Assembly (NCBI GenBank): GCA_020831805.1
Contig: JAFIFX010000009.1
Location: 62,001 to 126,000 of the forward strand
Direction: 5' to 3'
Source of the DNA: Planctomycetota bacterium
GTDB taxonomy: Bacteria; Planctomycetota; Phycisphaerae; Phycisphaerales; UBA1924
Length of the DNA: 64,000 nucleotides
A program made the position numbers and the translations under genes. This document shows, one piece after another, positions 37,381 to 44,361 of this stretch. Numbering within the stretch: the first letter of the stretch is position 1; the number at the start of each line of letters is the position of its first letter. The notes beneath the pieces are model-generated. The model did no database searches and was not told where the DNA came from. It saw only the letters and a program-made list of their open reading frames with translations.

Positions 37381-39192
37381 TTGCAGATCCGAAACTTCTC
37401 CATCATCGCCCACATCGACCACGGCAAGTCCACCCTCGCCGACCGGCTCCTGCAGGCCACCAACGCCGTCAGCGACCGCGAGGCCAAGGAGCAGCTGCTC
37501 GACTCGATGGACCTCGAACGCGAGCGCGGCATCACCATCAAGGCGTCGGCCGTCACGGTGTACCACACCCACAACGGCGAGCCGTACATGCTCAACTTCA
37601 TCGACACCCCCGGCCATGTCGACTTCGGCTACGAGGTCTCCCGCGCCCTCAAGGCGTGCGAGGGCGCCCTCCTGCTCGTCGACGCCAGCCAGGGCGTCGA
37701 GGCCCAGACGGTCGTCAACGCCTACCTCGCGGTCGAGCAGAACCTCGAGATCATCCCCGTCCTCAACAAGATCGATCTGCCCGGCGCCCGCCCCGACGAG
37801 ATCGCCGAGGAGGTCGAGCAGGTCCTCGGCTTCGACGCGGCCAGCTGCATCCTGGTGTCGGCCAAGACCGGGCAGGGCATCCCCGAGCTGCTCGCCGCCG
37901 TCTGCGACCGGCTGCCGCCGCCCCGACCCCCCGTCACCGAGAAAACCCGCGCCCTGATCTTCGACGCGGTCTACGACGACTACCGCGGCGTCATCGTGTA
38001 CTGCCGCGTCTTCGACGGCCGGCTCCGGGTTGGCGAGAAGATCCGGATGATGGGCCTGGAGCGCACCTTCCAGGTCACCGAGCTGGGCAAGTACACGCCC
38101 AAGCCCGTCAAGTGCAAGGAGATCGGCCCCGGCGAGACCTGCTACCTCGTCGCCAACATGAAGACCCTCGGCGATGTCCGCGTCGGCGACACCATCACCA
38201 TGGAGAACGACCCCGCCGAGGAGGCCCTCTCCGGTTACGCCCCGCCCCAGCAGATGGTCTTCTGCGATTTCTACCCCGCCACCACCGAGAAGTCCGGCAC
38301 CGGCTTCGAGGAACTCCGCGACGGCATGGAGCGCCTCAGCCTCAACGACGCCTCCTACACCTTCCAGCCTGTCCACTCCGAGGCCCTCGGCTTCGGCTTC
38401 CGCTGCGGCTTCCTCGGCCTGCTCCACATGGACATCATCCAGGAACGCCTCGAACGCGAGGCCGGCGTCCAGGTCGTCCAAACCGCCCCCACCGTCTCGT
38501 ACAAGATCACCATGCGGGCCAAGGGCGGCGAGGTCGTCGAGAAGGAGATCCACAACCCCGCCGACCTGCCCAACGCCGGCGAGATCATCGACTTCTACGA
38601 GCCCATCTGCCGCGTCGAGCTGATGACCCCCAAGGAGTACATCGGCGAGATCATGAAGCTCTGCATGGACCGCCGCGGCGTGTTCAAGAACCAGATGTTC
38701 GTCTCCAACACCCGCGACATGCTCACCTTCGAGATCCCCCTCGCCGAGATCATCTACGACTTCTACGACAAGCTCAAGAGCATGACCTCCGGCTACGCCA
38801 CCATGGACTACGAGGTCATCCGCTACAACAAGGACGACCTGTGCAAGGTCTCCATCCTCATCAACGGCGAGCCCGTCGAGGCCCTGAGCCTGATCTGCCA
38901 CCGCGACCGGGCCGAACAGCGCGGCCGCCAGCTCCTCATCCGCCTGCGCAAGCAGATCGACCGCCACCAGTTCGAGATCCCCATCCAGGCCGCCATCGGC
39001 GGCAAGATCATCGCCCGCGAGACCATCAAGGCCTACCGCAAGGATGTCACCGCCAAGTGCTACGGCGGCGATGTCAGCCGCAAGCGCAAGCTCCTCGAAG
39101 CCCAGAAACGCGGCAAGCAGAAGATGAAGTCCATCGGCTCGGTCAACATCCCGCAGAAAGCCTTCATGGCGGTGCTGGACACGGGGGAGTAG
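37381..39192 (+). CDS. lepA: Elongation factor 4 (LepA)
   Basis: A 603-residue translational GTPase that acts on stalled or mispositioned ribosomes. The G motifs are IIAHIDHGKSTLADRL, ERGITIKAS, FIDTPGHVDFGYE and VLNKIDLPGA. The C-terminal domain special to LepA ends KLLEAQKRGKQKMKSIGSV. The length fits the family (about 600). The start appears to be TTG at 37381 (product read MQIRNFSIIAH); no in-frame ATG or GTG was found close upstream. The gene ends in a terminator at 39234-39258. Confidence 0.96.
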   Translation: MQIRNFSIIAHIDHGKSTLADRLLQATNAVSDREAKEQLLDSMDLERERGITIKASAVTVYHTHNGEPYMLNFIDTPGHVDFGYEVSRALKACEGALLLVDASQGVEAQTVVNAYLAVEQNLEIIPVLNKIDLPGARPDEIAEEVEQVLGFDAASCILVSAKTGQGIPELLAAVCDRLPPPRPPVTEKTRALIFDAVYDDYRGVIVYCRVFDGRLRVGEKIRMMGLERTFQVTELGKYTPKPVKCKEIGPGETCYLVANMKTLGDVRVGDTITMENDPAEEALSGYAPPQQMVFCDFYPATTEKSGTGFEELRDGMERLSLNDASYTFQPVHSEALGFGFRCGFLGLLHMDIIQERLEREAGVQVVQTAPTVSYKITMRAKGGEVVEKEIHNPADLPNAGEIIDFYEPICRVELMTPKEYIGEIMKLCMDRRGVFKNQMFVSNTRDMLTFEIPLAEIIYDFYDKLKSMTSGYATMDYEVIRYNKDDLCKVSILINGEPVEALSLICHRDRAEQRGRQLLIRLRKQIDRHQFEIPIQAAIGGKIIARETIKAYRKDVTAKCYGGDVSRKRKLLEAQKRGKQKMKSIGSVNIPQKAFMAVLDTGE

Positions 39193-39233
39193 GACCCTCC
39201 CCGACCTCTACCTGACAGCCGCCCTGACCAGCC

Positions 39234-39258
39234 CCCAGCCGGCATACTGGGTTTTTTT
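39234..39258 (+). terminator. Rho-independent terminator after lepA
   Basis: Stem CCCAG/CTGGG with loop CCGGCATA is followed by seven T. It isolates lepA from the PAS-LuxR array. Confidence 0.75.
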
Positions 39259-39287
39259 CATTATCTCCTTCCACCCCGCCCCCACAT

Positions 39288-39300
39288 GGGATAATCTCCC
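39288..39300 (+). promoter_or_regulatory. Promoter/operator candidate of PAS-LuxR gene 1
   Basis: GGGATAATCTCCC combines a -10-like TAATCT (39292-39297) with GGGA/TCCC half-sites. The leader to the ATG is about 60 nt and folds as CCGCCC/GGGCGG (39315-39334) before the GGAGGG ribosome site. Confidence 0.45.
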
Positions 39301-39364
39301 GACAGCCATGCTAACCGCCCCGAGGGAAGGGCGGCTGGCGGCCCGGCGTGATCGGAGGGACCCC

Positions 39365-40039
39365 ATGCCCGACGAAAAACCGACCCGTCTGTTCGCCACC
39401 ATGTCACCCGCGTCCATCGCCCCCCTGGCCGCGGACCCCGACATCTGCGCCGTCGCCCGCGACCGGGACATGAAGATGCTCTGGTGCAACGCCGCCTACG
39501 CCGCCAACATGGGCTCGACCCCCGAGCGCCTCGTCGGCACCACCCTCTACGACACCATGACCCCCGAACAGGCCAGGGAGCGCATCGAACTGATGCGCCC
39601 CGTCGTCGAGACCGGCCAGATGCACGCCCACCAGCAACTCTGGGTCGGCAAACGCTGGCTCACCCGCGTCTGGCCGCTCGATCCCAACGCGTTCGGCGCC
39701 GAGGGCTACTTCGTGCTCATCACCCGGCTCAACGACGATCTGCCCCTCGGCGGCGGCGAGGTCCACTTCGCCCGGACCGCCGACCTCGGCCACCTCGACA
39801 TCCTCACCCCGCGCGAGCTCGAGGTCTTCTACTACCTCGCCGCCGGCATGACCGCCGGCGATGTCGCCCGGGCGATGTTCCGATCCGAGAAAACCATCGG
39901 GCGCCATGTCGAGAACATCCACCGCAAGATGGGCTACACCAACCGGGCCCAGCTCGTACGCGACGCCGTGGAGAGCGGGCTGATCCACTTCACCAGCGAT
40001 GAATGGATCACCCTGATCGACCCGCGCCAAAACCACTGA
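39365..40039 (+). CDS. PAS-LuxR regulator, array gene 1
   Basis: A 224-residue single-component regulator. Residues about 15-125 are a PAS-like sensor with MLWCNAAYAANMG, MTPEQARERIELMRP and GKRWLTRVWPLDPNAFG. A LuxR/GerE helix-turn-helix fills about 145-205: LTPRELEVFYYLAAGMTAGD, then EKTIGRHVENIHRKMGYTNR. The tail FTSDEW is shared by the array. It lacks a receiver domain and an acyl-homoserine-lactone domain, so it is not a quorum sensor or NarL type by sequence. The ATG at 39365 has GGAGGG 5 nt upstream. The HTH half is about 94% identical in DNA to gene 2. The ligand is unknown; the invariant Cys of WCN is a candidate for binding or redox sensing. Confidence 0.88.
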   Translation: MPDEKPTRLFATMSPASIAPLAADPDICAVARDRDMKMLWCNAAYAANMGSTPERLVGTTLYDTMTPEQARERIELMRPVVETGQMHAHQQLWVGKRWLTRVWPLDPNAFGAEGYFVLITRLNDDLPLGGGEVHFARTADLGHLDILTPRELEVFYYLAAGMTAGDVARAMFRSEKTIGRHVENIHRKMGYTNRAQLVRDAVESGLIHFTSDEWITLIDPRQNH

Positions 40040-40136
40040 GCGCACCGCATACCGCGGCACGGCTGCGGTGAATGCACTGTTTGTCGAGACGACGACACCC
40101 ATGGATTCAGCGGAAGCCTTGCATCCGGCAATACCT

Positions 40137-40146
40137 GGGATATTCT
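40137..40146 (+). promoter_or_regulatory. Promoter candidate of PAS-LuxR gene 2
   Basis: GGGATATTCT resembles the box of gene 1. It is followed by a leader of about 50 nt. Confidence 0.4.
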
Positions 40147-40160
40147 ACTTATGTGCCACG

Positions 40161-40197
40161 ATGGCTCCACGCGAGGGCCGCTCGGAGCCATGGGAGA
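40161..40197 (+). promoter_or_regulatory. Leader hairpin and ribosome site of PAS-LuxR gene 2
   Basis: ATGGCTCC (40161-40168) pairs with GGAGCCAT (40184-40191), directly before the ribosome site GGGAGA at 40192-40197. A stem this close could limit ribosome access. Confidence 0.45.
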
Positions 40198-40201
40198 AAC
40201 C

Positions 40202-40879
40202 ATGCCCGACCGCGAGTACCCCGTCCTGCTTTTCACCACGATGTCACCGGCCTCGATCGCCGCCATCGTCGACGATCCTGAAGTCTGCGCGGCCGCCCGG
40301 GATACCGATCTGAGACTGGTCTGGTGCAATAGTGTGTTCGCCGCCAACTTGGACTCGACGCCCGAGCAGATGCAGGGCACGCGTCTGGCGGATGTCATGA
40401 CGCCCGATCAGGCCCGCGACCGCGAAGAGATGATGCGCATCACCCTTCGCACCGGGCGCATGGCGGCCCACCAGCAGTTGTGGATGGGCAAGCGCTGGCT
40501 CTCGCGCGTCTGGCCGCTCGACCCGGACTACTTCGGACACGAGGGCGTCTTCATCCTGATCACGCGTCTGACCGACTCGTACGACCTGGGCAACGCCGAG
40601 GTCCGGCTGGCGCGCACCGCTGACCTGGGTCCCCTCGAAATCCTGACCCCGCGCGAGCTCGAGGTCTTCTACTACCTCGCCGCGGGCATGACCGCCGGCG
40701 ATGTCGCCCGGGCCCTGTTCCGATCCGAGAAAACCATCGGGCGCCATCTCGAGAACATCCACCGCAAGATGGGCTACACCAATCGGGCCGAACTCGTCCG
40801 CGACGCCGTTGAGTGCGGCCTGGTCCACTTCACCAGCGATGAGTGGAAAACCCTCGTCGACCCCCAGCACGACGCATGA
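40202..40879 (+). CDS. PAS-LuxR regulator, array gene 2
   Basis: A 225-residue paralogue of gene 1 with the same plan: MSPASIAAIVDDPEVC, LVWCNSVFAANLDS, KRWLSRVWPLDPDYFGHEG, LTPRELEVFYYLAAGMTAGD and EKTIGRHLENIHRKMGYTNR. Its sensor half is closest to gene 3, with shared MRITLRTGRMAAHQQ and GTRLAD, but its helix-turn-helix half is closest to gene 1 in DNA, so it looks recombinant. The ATG at 40202 has GGGAGA 4 nt upstream. The gap to gene 1 is 162 nt and holds its own promoter candidate. The FTSDEW tail is kept. Confidence 0.88.
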   Translation: MPDREYPVLLFTTMSPASIAAIVDDPEVCAAARDTDLRLVWCNSVFAANLDSTPEQMQGTRLADVMTPDQARDREEMMRITLRTGRMAAHQQLWMGKRWLSRVWPLDPDYFGHEGVFILITRLTDSYDLGNAEVRLARTADLGPLEILTPRELEVFYYLAAGMTAGDVARALFRSEKTIGRHLENIHRKMGYTNRAELVRDAVECGLVHFTSDEWKTLVDPQHDA

Positions 40880-40929
40880 GGCCCGTTCTCCAGGGAAAAA
40901 ACCCGGATTTATCCATTCAGTAGACATAA

Positions 40930-40938
40930 TTATCCACA
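40930..40938 (+). promoter_or_regulatory. Perfect DnaA-box sequence upstream of PAS-LuxR gene 3
   Basis: TTATCCACA is identical to the DnaA consensus. A weaker TTATCCATT lies at 40909-40917. Both are in an AT-rich island of about 60 nt. There is no dnaA, dnaN or gyr gene in the window, so an origin is not claimed. Confidence 0.3.
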
Positions 40939-40973
40939 TATCAACTTGTGTGCTCTTGTGCCAGTCCCGGCCA

Positions 40974-40986
40974 GGGACAATGTCCC
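40974..40986 (+). promoter_or_regulatory. Perfect palindrome GGGACA-A-TGTCCC before PAS-LuxR gene 3
   Basis: The site stands 56 nt before the ATG, at the place where genes 1 and 2 have GGGATAATCT-like boxes. It is a good candidate operator for a dimeric regulator. GCCCC/GGGGC (41015-41035) gives a hairpin in the leader. Confidence 0.45.
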
Positions 40987-41042
40987 GATATGGTCGCCAA
41001 TCGGGCTCATGCCAGCCCCGCGGCCGACAAGGGGCCGCCCCC

Positions 41043-41714
41043 ATGAGCCAACCCGTCCAACTCTTCACCGCCATGTCACCCGCCTCGATCGCGGCGATCG
41101 AGACCGACCCCGAGGTCTGTGCGATCGCCCGGGACACCGACCTGCGCCTGGTCTGGTGCAACGAAGCCTTCGCGACCAACATGAACACCGTGCCCGAGCG
41201 GATGCTCGGCACCCGCCTGGCCGACTTCATGACCCCCGAGCAGGCGCGCGACCGCGAAGAAACCATGCGCATCACCCTGCGCACCGGGCGCATGGCGGCC
41301 CACCAGCAGTTCTGGGTCGGCAAGCGCTGGCTCTCCCGCGTCTGGCCGCTCGACCCGAATTACTTCGGTCACAAGGGCGTCTTCGTGCTGATCACACGCC
41401 TGACCGACTCGTTCGATCTGGGAGGGGCGGAGGTCCGCCTCGCCCGTGAGGCCGATTTCGGCCCGCTCGACATCCTCTCCCCGCGCGAACTCGAGGTTTT
41501 GTACTATCTGGCCACCGGCATGACCGTCGCCGATGTCGCCCGAACCCTCTTCCGATCCGAGAAGACCATCGGGCGCCACACCGAGAACATCCACCGCAAG
41601 ATGGGCTACGCCAACCGGGCCCAGCTCGTTCGCGAGGCGGTCGAGAGCGGGTTGGTCTGCTTCACCAGCGACGAGTGGAAATCGATCGTGGACCCGGAGT
41701 ATGCCGACGGTTGA
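41043..41714 (+). CDS. PAS-LuxR regulator, array gene 3
   Basis: A 223-residue paralogue: MSPASIAAIETDPEVC, LVWCNEAFATNMNT, KRWLSRVWPLDPNYFGHKG, LSPRELEVLYYLATGMTVAD and EKTIGRHTENIHRKMGYANR. The sensor half is about 88% identical to gene 2 in DNA over the region from GTRLAD to TRLTDS. The frame is open upstream, even back into gene 2, but the start MSQPVQLFTAMSPAS aligns with the starts of genes 1 and 2. The ribosome site is weak (AAGGGG). The tail FTSDEW is kept. The next gene, the heavy-metal-domain protein, starts 24 nt after the stop but seems to have its own promoter. Confidence 0.88.
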   Translation: MSQPVQLFTAMSPASIAAIETDPEVCAIARDTDLRLVWCNEAFATNMNTVPERMLGTRLADFMTPEQARDREETMRITLRTGRMAAHQQFWVGKRWLSRVWPLDPNYFGHKGVFVLITRLTDSFDLGGAEVRLAREADFGPLDILSPRELEVLYYLATGMTVADVARTLFRSEKTIGRHTENIHRKMGYANRAQLVREAVESGLVCFTSDEWKSIVDPEYADG

Positions 41715-41727
41715 CCCGCCGGCTCCG

Positions 41728-41733
41728 TATCAT
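41728..41733 (+). promoter_or_regulatory. -10 box TATCAT of the HMA-domain gene, leaderless spacing
   Basis: TATCAT ends 5 nt before the ATG at 41739. It contrasts with the longer leaders of the flanking PAS-LuxR genes. Confidence 0.5.
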
Positions 41734-41738
41734 TCCCC

Positions 41739-42518
41739 ATGGAGACCTCCACTTTTACCGTCACCGGCATGCACTGCGCCGGCTGCGAGGCCAAGATCCA
41801 CGATGCCGTCGCGGGCCTTCCCGGCGTCACCGCCGTCCAACCCCACGCCGCCAGCGACACACTGACCGTGGAATCCGACGCCCCGATCGACCGAGAGATC
41901 CTCGCCGCCGCCGTGGCGGGCGCGGGCGACTACGAACTCGGGGACCCGATCGCGGCCCCACCGCCCGAGCAGGGCGTGGTTGGCCGGGACATGGCCGGGG
42001 GCGAAGGCGGCGCCGCGTCGACCACCGGGGCCAAGGGCTACCCCGCGCTGGCGATCCTGATCGGCTACATCCTCGCCGCCTCGGTGCTCGCCGACCTGCC
42101 CCGCCCCGGGCTCGAGTCGGTGATGTCCAACTTCATGGGCGGCTTTTTCCTCGCCTTCTCTTTCTTCAAGTTCCTCGACATCCGCGGCTTCGCAAGGGGC
42201 TTCGCCCGCTACGACATCGTCGCCGAACGCTGGAAGCCCTGGGGCTACATCTACCCCTTCGTCGAACTCTCGCTCGGCCTGGCCTACCTGACCATCGCCC
42301 ACGGCAGCACCGCCATGCTCGCCACGCACTTCATCACCATGATCGTGATGGGCGTCGGCGCGATCGGCGTGATCCGCAGCATGATCCGCAAGGACCGCGT
42401 CAAGTGCGCCTGCCTCGGCACGGTCATCGATCTTCCGCTCGGCACCGTCACACTCATCGAGGATCTGGGCATGGCCCTGATGGCGGCGGCCATGATCGCG
42501 CTGCACTTCTCGGGCTGA
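41739..42518 (+). CDS. Heavy-metal-associated domain fused to a MauE/DoxX-like membrane protein
   Basis: A 259-residue protein. Residues 5-65 form an HMA domain with GMHCAGCEAKI (Cys13 and Cys16, the metal ligands). Four membrane helices follow (LAILIGYILAASVLA, FFLAFSFFKFLDIRG, YIYPFVELSLGLAYLTIAHG, HFITMIVMGVGAIGVI), with a CACLG motif between the third and last segments, as in MauE-type proteins. It could move or sense copper or another soft metal, or keep thiols reduced. It lies inside the PAS-LuxR array between genes 3 and 4, so it is a possible target or a recent insertion. Confidence 0.82.
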   Translation: METSTFTVTGMHCAGCEAKIHDAVAGLPGVTAVQPHAASDTLTVESDAPIDREILAAAVAGAGDYELGDPIAAPPPEQGVVGRDMAGGEGGAASTTGAKGYPALAILIGYILAASVLADLPRPGLESVMSNFMGGFFLAFSFFKFLDIRGFARGFARYDIVAERWKPWGYIYPFVELSLGLAYLTIAHGSTAMLATHFITMIVMGVGAIGVIRSMIRKDRVKCACLGTVIDLPLGTVTLIEDLGMALMAAAMIALHFSG

Positions 42519-42578
42519 CCGGCGGTACATACCAACGCGGCCCGTACCGCCGCCGCACCCCTTGCGAACGAGAGTCGC

Positions 42579-42584
42579 TAATCT
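42579..42584 (+). promoter_or_regulatory. Promoter candidate of PAS-LuxR gene 4
   Basis: TAATCT is identical to the -10-like boxes of genes 1 and 5. It lies 66 nt before a GTG at 42651 and 99 nt before the ATG used here. Confidence 0.35.
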
Positions 42585-42683
42585 CGTCCACAACCCCCTG
42601 GAACCCCTTGTTTTCAGGTCCGCATCGGGCATTACTTCCCCGCCCCAGGCGTGGTCATCTCGTGCCCGCCAGAAAGTCGCCGT

Positions 42684-43355
42684 ATGCGGTGGCAACCCTC
42701 CAAGCTCTTCACCCCGATCTCGCCCGAAACATTCGCACCCTTCGACGGACTCGAGGGCCTCTGCGCGCTGGCACGCGACGAGGACTATCGCCTAGTCTGG
42801 TGCAACGCGGCGTACGCCAGACAACTGGAGACCACGCCCGACAAACTCGTCGGCACGCTGCCGGGCGATGTGCTCTCGCCGGAACTCGCCCGCGACCGTG
42901 AAGCCCGGTTCGCCGCCGTAGCCCGCGAGGGGCGCATGGCGTCGTACTACCAGTTCTGGTGCGGCGTGCGCTGGCACACACGCGTCTGGCCGCTCGACCC
43001 GAGCGCCTTCGGGCGACCCGGACTGTTCATCCTGATGCACAAGTCCGTCGATCCGCCGGAGCCGAGCCGTGACCGGGAGCAGCCGGTGATCCTCAGCCCG
43101 GTCAATGACCTGGGCGAACTCTCGGTGCTCACCCGGCGCGAGCTCGAAGTGCTCTACTTCCTGGCCAGCGGCATGACCGTCAACGAGATCGCCTCGGAAC
43201 TGTTCCGCTCACCAAAGACCATCGGGCGCCACGCCGAGAACATCCACAGAAAGATGGGGTACGCCAGCCGCTCCGAACTCGTGCTTGACGCCACACGCCG
43301 CGGGCTGGTCGCTTTCACCTCCGAGGAGTGGGCCAACCTCGTTAACCCGCCGTGA
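42684..43355 (+). CDS. PAS-LuxR regulator, array gene 4
   Basis: A 223-residue paralogue of the second subgroup, with ISPETFAPFDGLEGLC in place of MSPASIA. It keeps LVWCNAAYARQLET, VRWHTRVWPLDPSAFG, LTRRELEVLYFLASGMTVNE, PKTIGRHAENIHRKMGYASR and the tail FTSEEW. The ATG at 42684 aligns with paralogue starts; a GTG at 42651 would add eleven residues. The stop lies within a 9-bp inverted repeat (43351-43382). It is separated from the third array gene by the HMA-domain gene. Confidence 0.85.
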   Translation: MRWQPSKLFTPISPETFAPFDGLEGLCALARDEDYRLVWCNAAYARQLETTPDKLVGTLPGDVLSPELARDREARFAAVAREGRMASYYQFWCGVRWHTRVWPLDPSAFGRPGLFILMHKSVDPPEPSRDREQPVILSPVNDLGELSVLTRRELEVLYFLASGMTVNEIASELFRSPKTIGRHAENIHRKMGYASRSELVLDATRRGLVAFTSEEWANLVNPP

Positions 43356-43382
43356 AAAATGCCCAATTTCCTGTTTTTCACG
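43351..43382. repeat. CGTGAAAAA/TTTTTCACG inverted repeat after PAS-LuxR gene 4
   Basis: Perfect 9-bp arms enclose a 14-nt loop and include the stop codon of gene 4. The arms are AT-rich next to the loop, so a terminator is not certain; an operator for gene 5 is also possible. Confidence 0.4.
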
Positions 43383-43421
43383 CCGTACTTGCGGCATCGG
43401 GCTCTCTCTCAAACAACCCGC

Positions 43422-43434
43422 GGGTAATCTGCCC
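43422..43434 (+). promoter_or_regulatory. Promoter/operator candidate of PAS-LuxR gene 5
   Basis: GGGTAATCTGCCC has the same layout as the gene 1 site, with TAATCT at 43425-43430, 70 nt before the ATG. Confidence 0.4.
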
Positions 43435-43500
43435 AGGGTTACCGAGTCCGTAGCGTCCTTCGTGGCGTTGGGCTCCCTTCAGGATCGGAGGGGAGAACGC

Positions 43501-44205
43501 ATGCCACATCCAGACCTTGACCTGTTTGCGCCGATGTCCCCGGCGGCCTTCGCGCCGCTCGACGGCGTCCCCGGCTGCTGCGCCCTCGCACGCGACGACC
43601 AGTTCCGCCTCGTCTGGTGCAACGCTGAGTACGCCCGGCACAACAAGAGCAGCCCCGAGCAGATGGTCGGCAAGACCCTGCACGACATCCTGCCCAAACA
43701 CCTCGCCGACGAGCGCATGCGCCTCATGCGCCCGGCCCTCGAACAGGGGATCATGGTCGCCTACCAGCAGATCTGGGTCGGCCAGCGCTGGCTCACCCGC
43801 GTCTGGCCGCTCGACCCGAATGCGTTTGGCCACGAGGGGTTCTTCACCATCATCACCAAGCTTTCCGATCCCATCCCCGCGCCCAAGGACGGGACCGCGG
43901 CCATCCAGTTCGTCCGCACCGCGGACCTGGGGGACCTCGGCGTGCTGTCCCCCCGCGAGCTGGAAGTTTTTTATTACCTCGCCGCCGGCATGACCGTCAC
44001 CGATATCGCCGAGGCGGTCCACCGCTCGGACAAGACCATCGGACGCCATGTGGAGAACATCCACCGCAAGATGGGCTACACCAGCCGGGCCGAACTCGTC
44101 CGCGATGCCGTGCAGCGGGGCCTGATCGCTTTCAGCGGCCGCGAGTGGCTCCAGCTCATTGATCCCCGCAACCACACCGATCATCCACACCCAAACGCGC
44201 AGTAA
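43501..44205 (+). CDS. PAS-LuxR regulator, array gene 5
   Basis: A 234-residue paralogue: MSPAAFAPLDGVPGCC, LVWCNAEYARHNKSS, QRWLTRVWPLDPNAFGHEG, LSPRELEVFYYLAAGMTVTD and DKTIGRHVENIHRKMGYTSR. The tail is FSGREW followed by a His-rich end (NHTDHPHPNAQ), not found in the others. GGAGGGGAGA is 3 nt before the ATG at 43501, the best ribosome site in the array. The frame is open upstream into gene 4, but this start aligns with the paralogues. The recognition helix is the same as in genes 1-4. Confidence 0.88.
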   Translation: MPHPDLDLFAPMSPAAFAPLDGVPGCCALARDDQFRLVWCNAEYARHNKSSPEQMVGKTLHDILPKHLADERMRLMRPALEQGIMVAYQQIWVGQRWLTRVWPLDPNAFGHEGFFTIITKLSDPIPAPKDGTAAIQFVRTADLGDLGVLSPRELEVFYYLAAGMTVTDIAEAVHRSDKTIGRHVENIHRKMGYTSRAELVRDAVQRGLIAFSGREWLQLIDPRNHTDHPHPNAQ

Positions 44206-44208
44206 AAT

Positions 44209-44222
44209 AGGGATTTTTCCCT
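44209..44222. repeat. AGGGA-TTTT-TCCCT palindrome after PAS-LuxR gene 5
   Basis: It lies 4 nt after the stop of gene 5. It resembles the 30831-30844 palindrome near the dockerin gene. The short stem makes a weak terminator. Confidence 0.35.
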
Positions 44223-44266
44223 GAATTGGGACAAATCGATCCGGCGAATGGGGTGTTTGGCCTTGG

Positions 44267-44299
44267 AATCCACAAATCTGTGGATTTTGAGGTTATAGT
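44267..44299 (+). promoter_or_regulatory. Operator-like palindrome and -10 box of PAS-LuxR gene 6
   Basis: AATCCACA-AATC-TGTGGATT is a perfect 8-bp inverted repeat (44267-44286). TATAGT (44294-44299) follows at once and would serve as the -10 box. A regulator bound to the palindrome would cover the -35 zone. Confidence 0.5.
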
Positions 44300-44361
44300 A
44301 TCACCCAGACGGGGACCTCCCCCAGTAACCCCTGCCCTGTCGGAAAGCGGAGAACCAATAC

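Noticed and set aside
40893-40986. Replication origin at the DnaA-box island
   Set aside because: Only one perfect box was found, and no dnaA, dnaN, gyrB or parAB gene is in the window.
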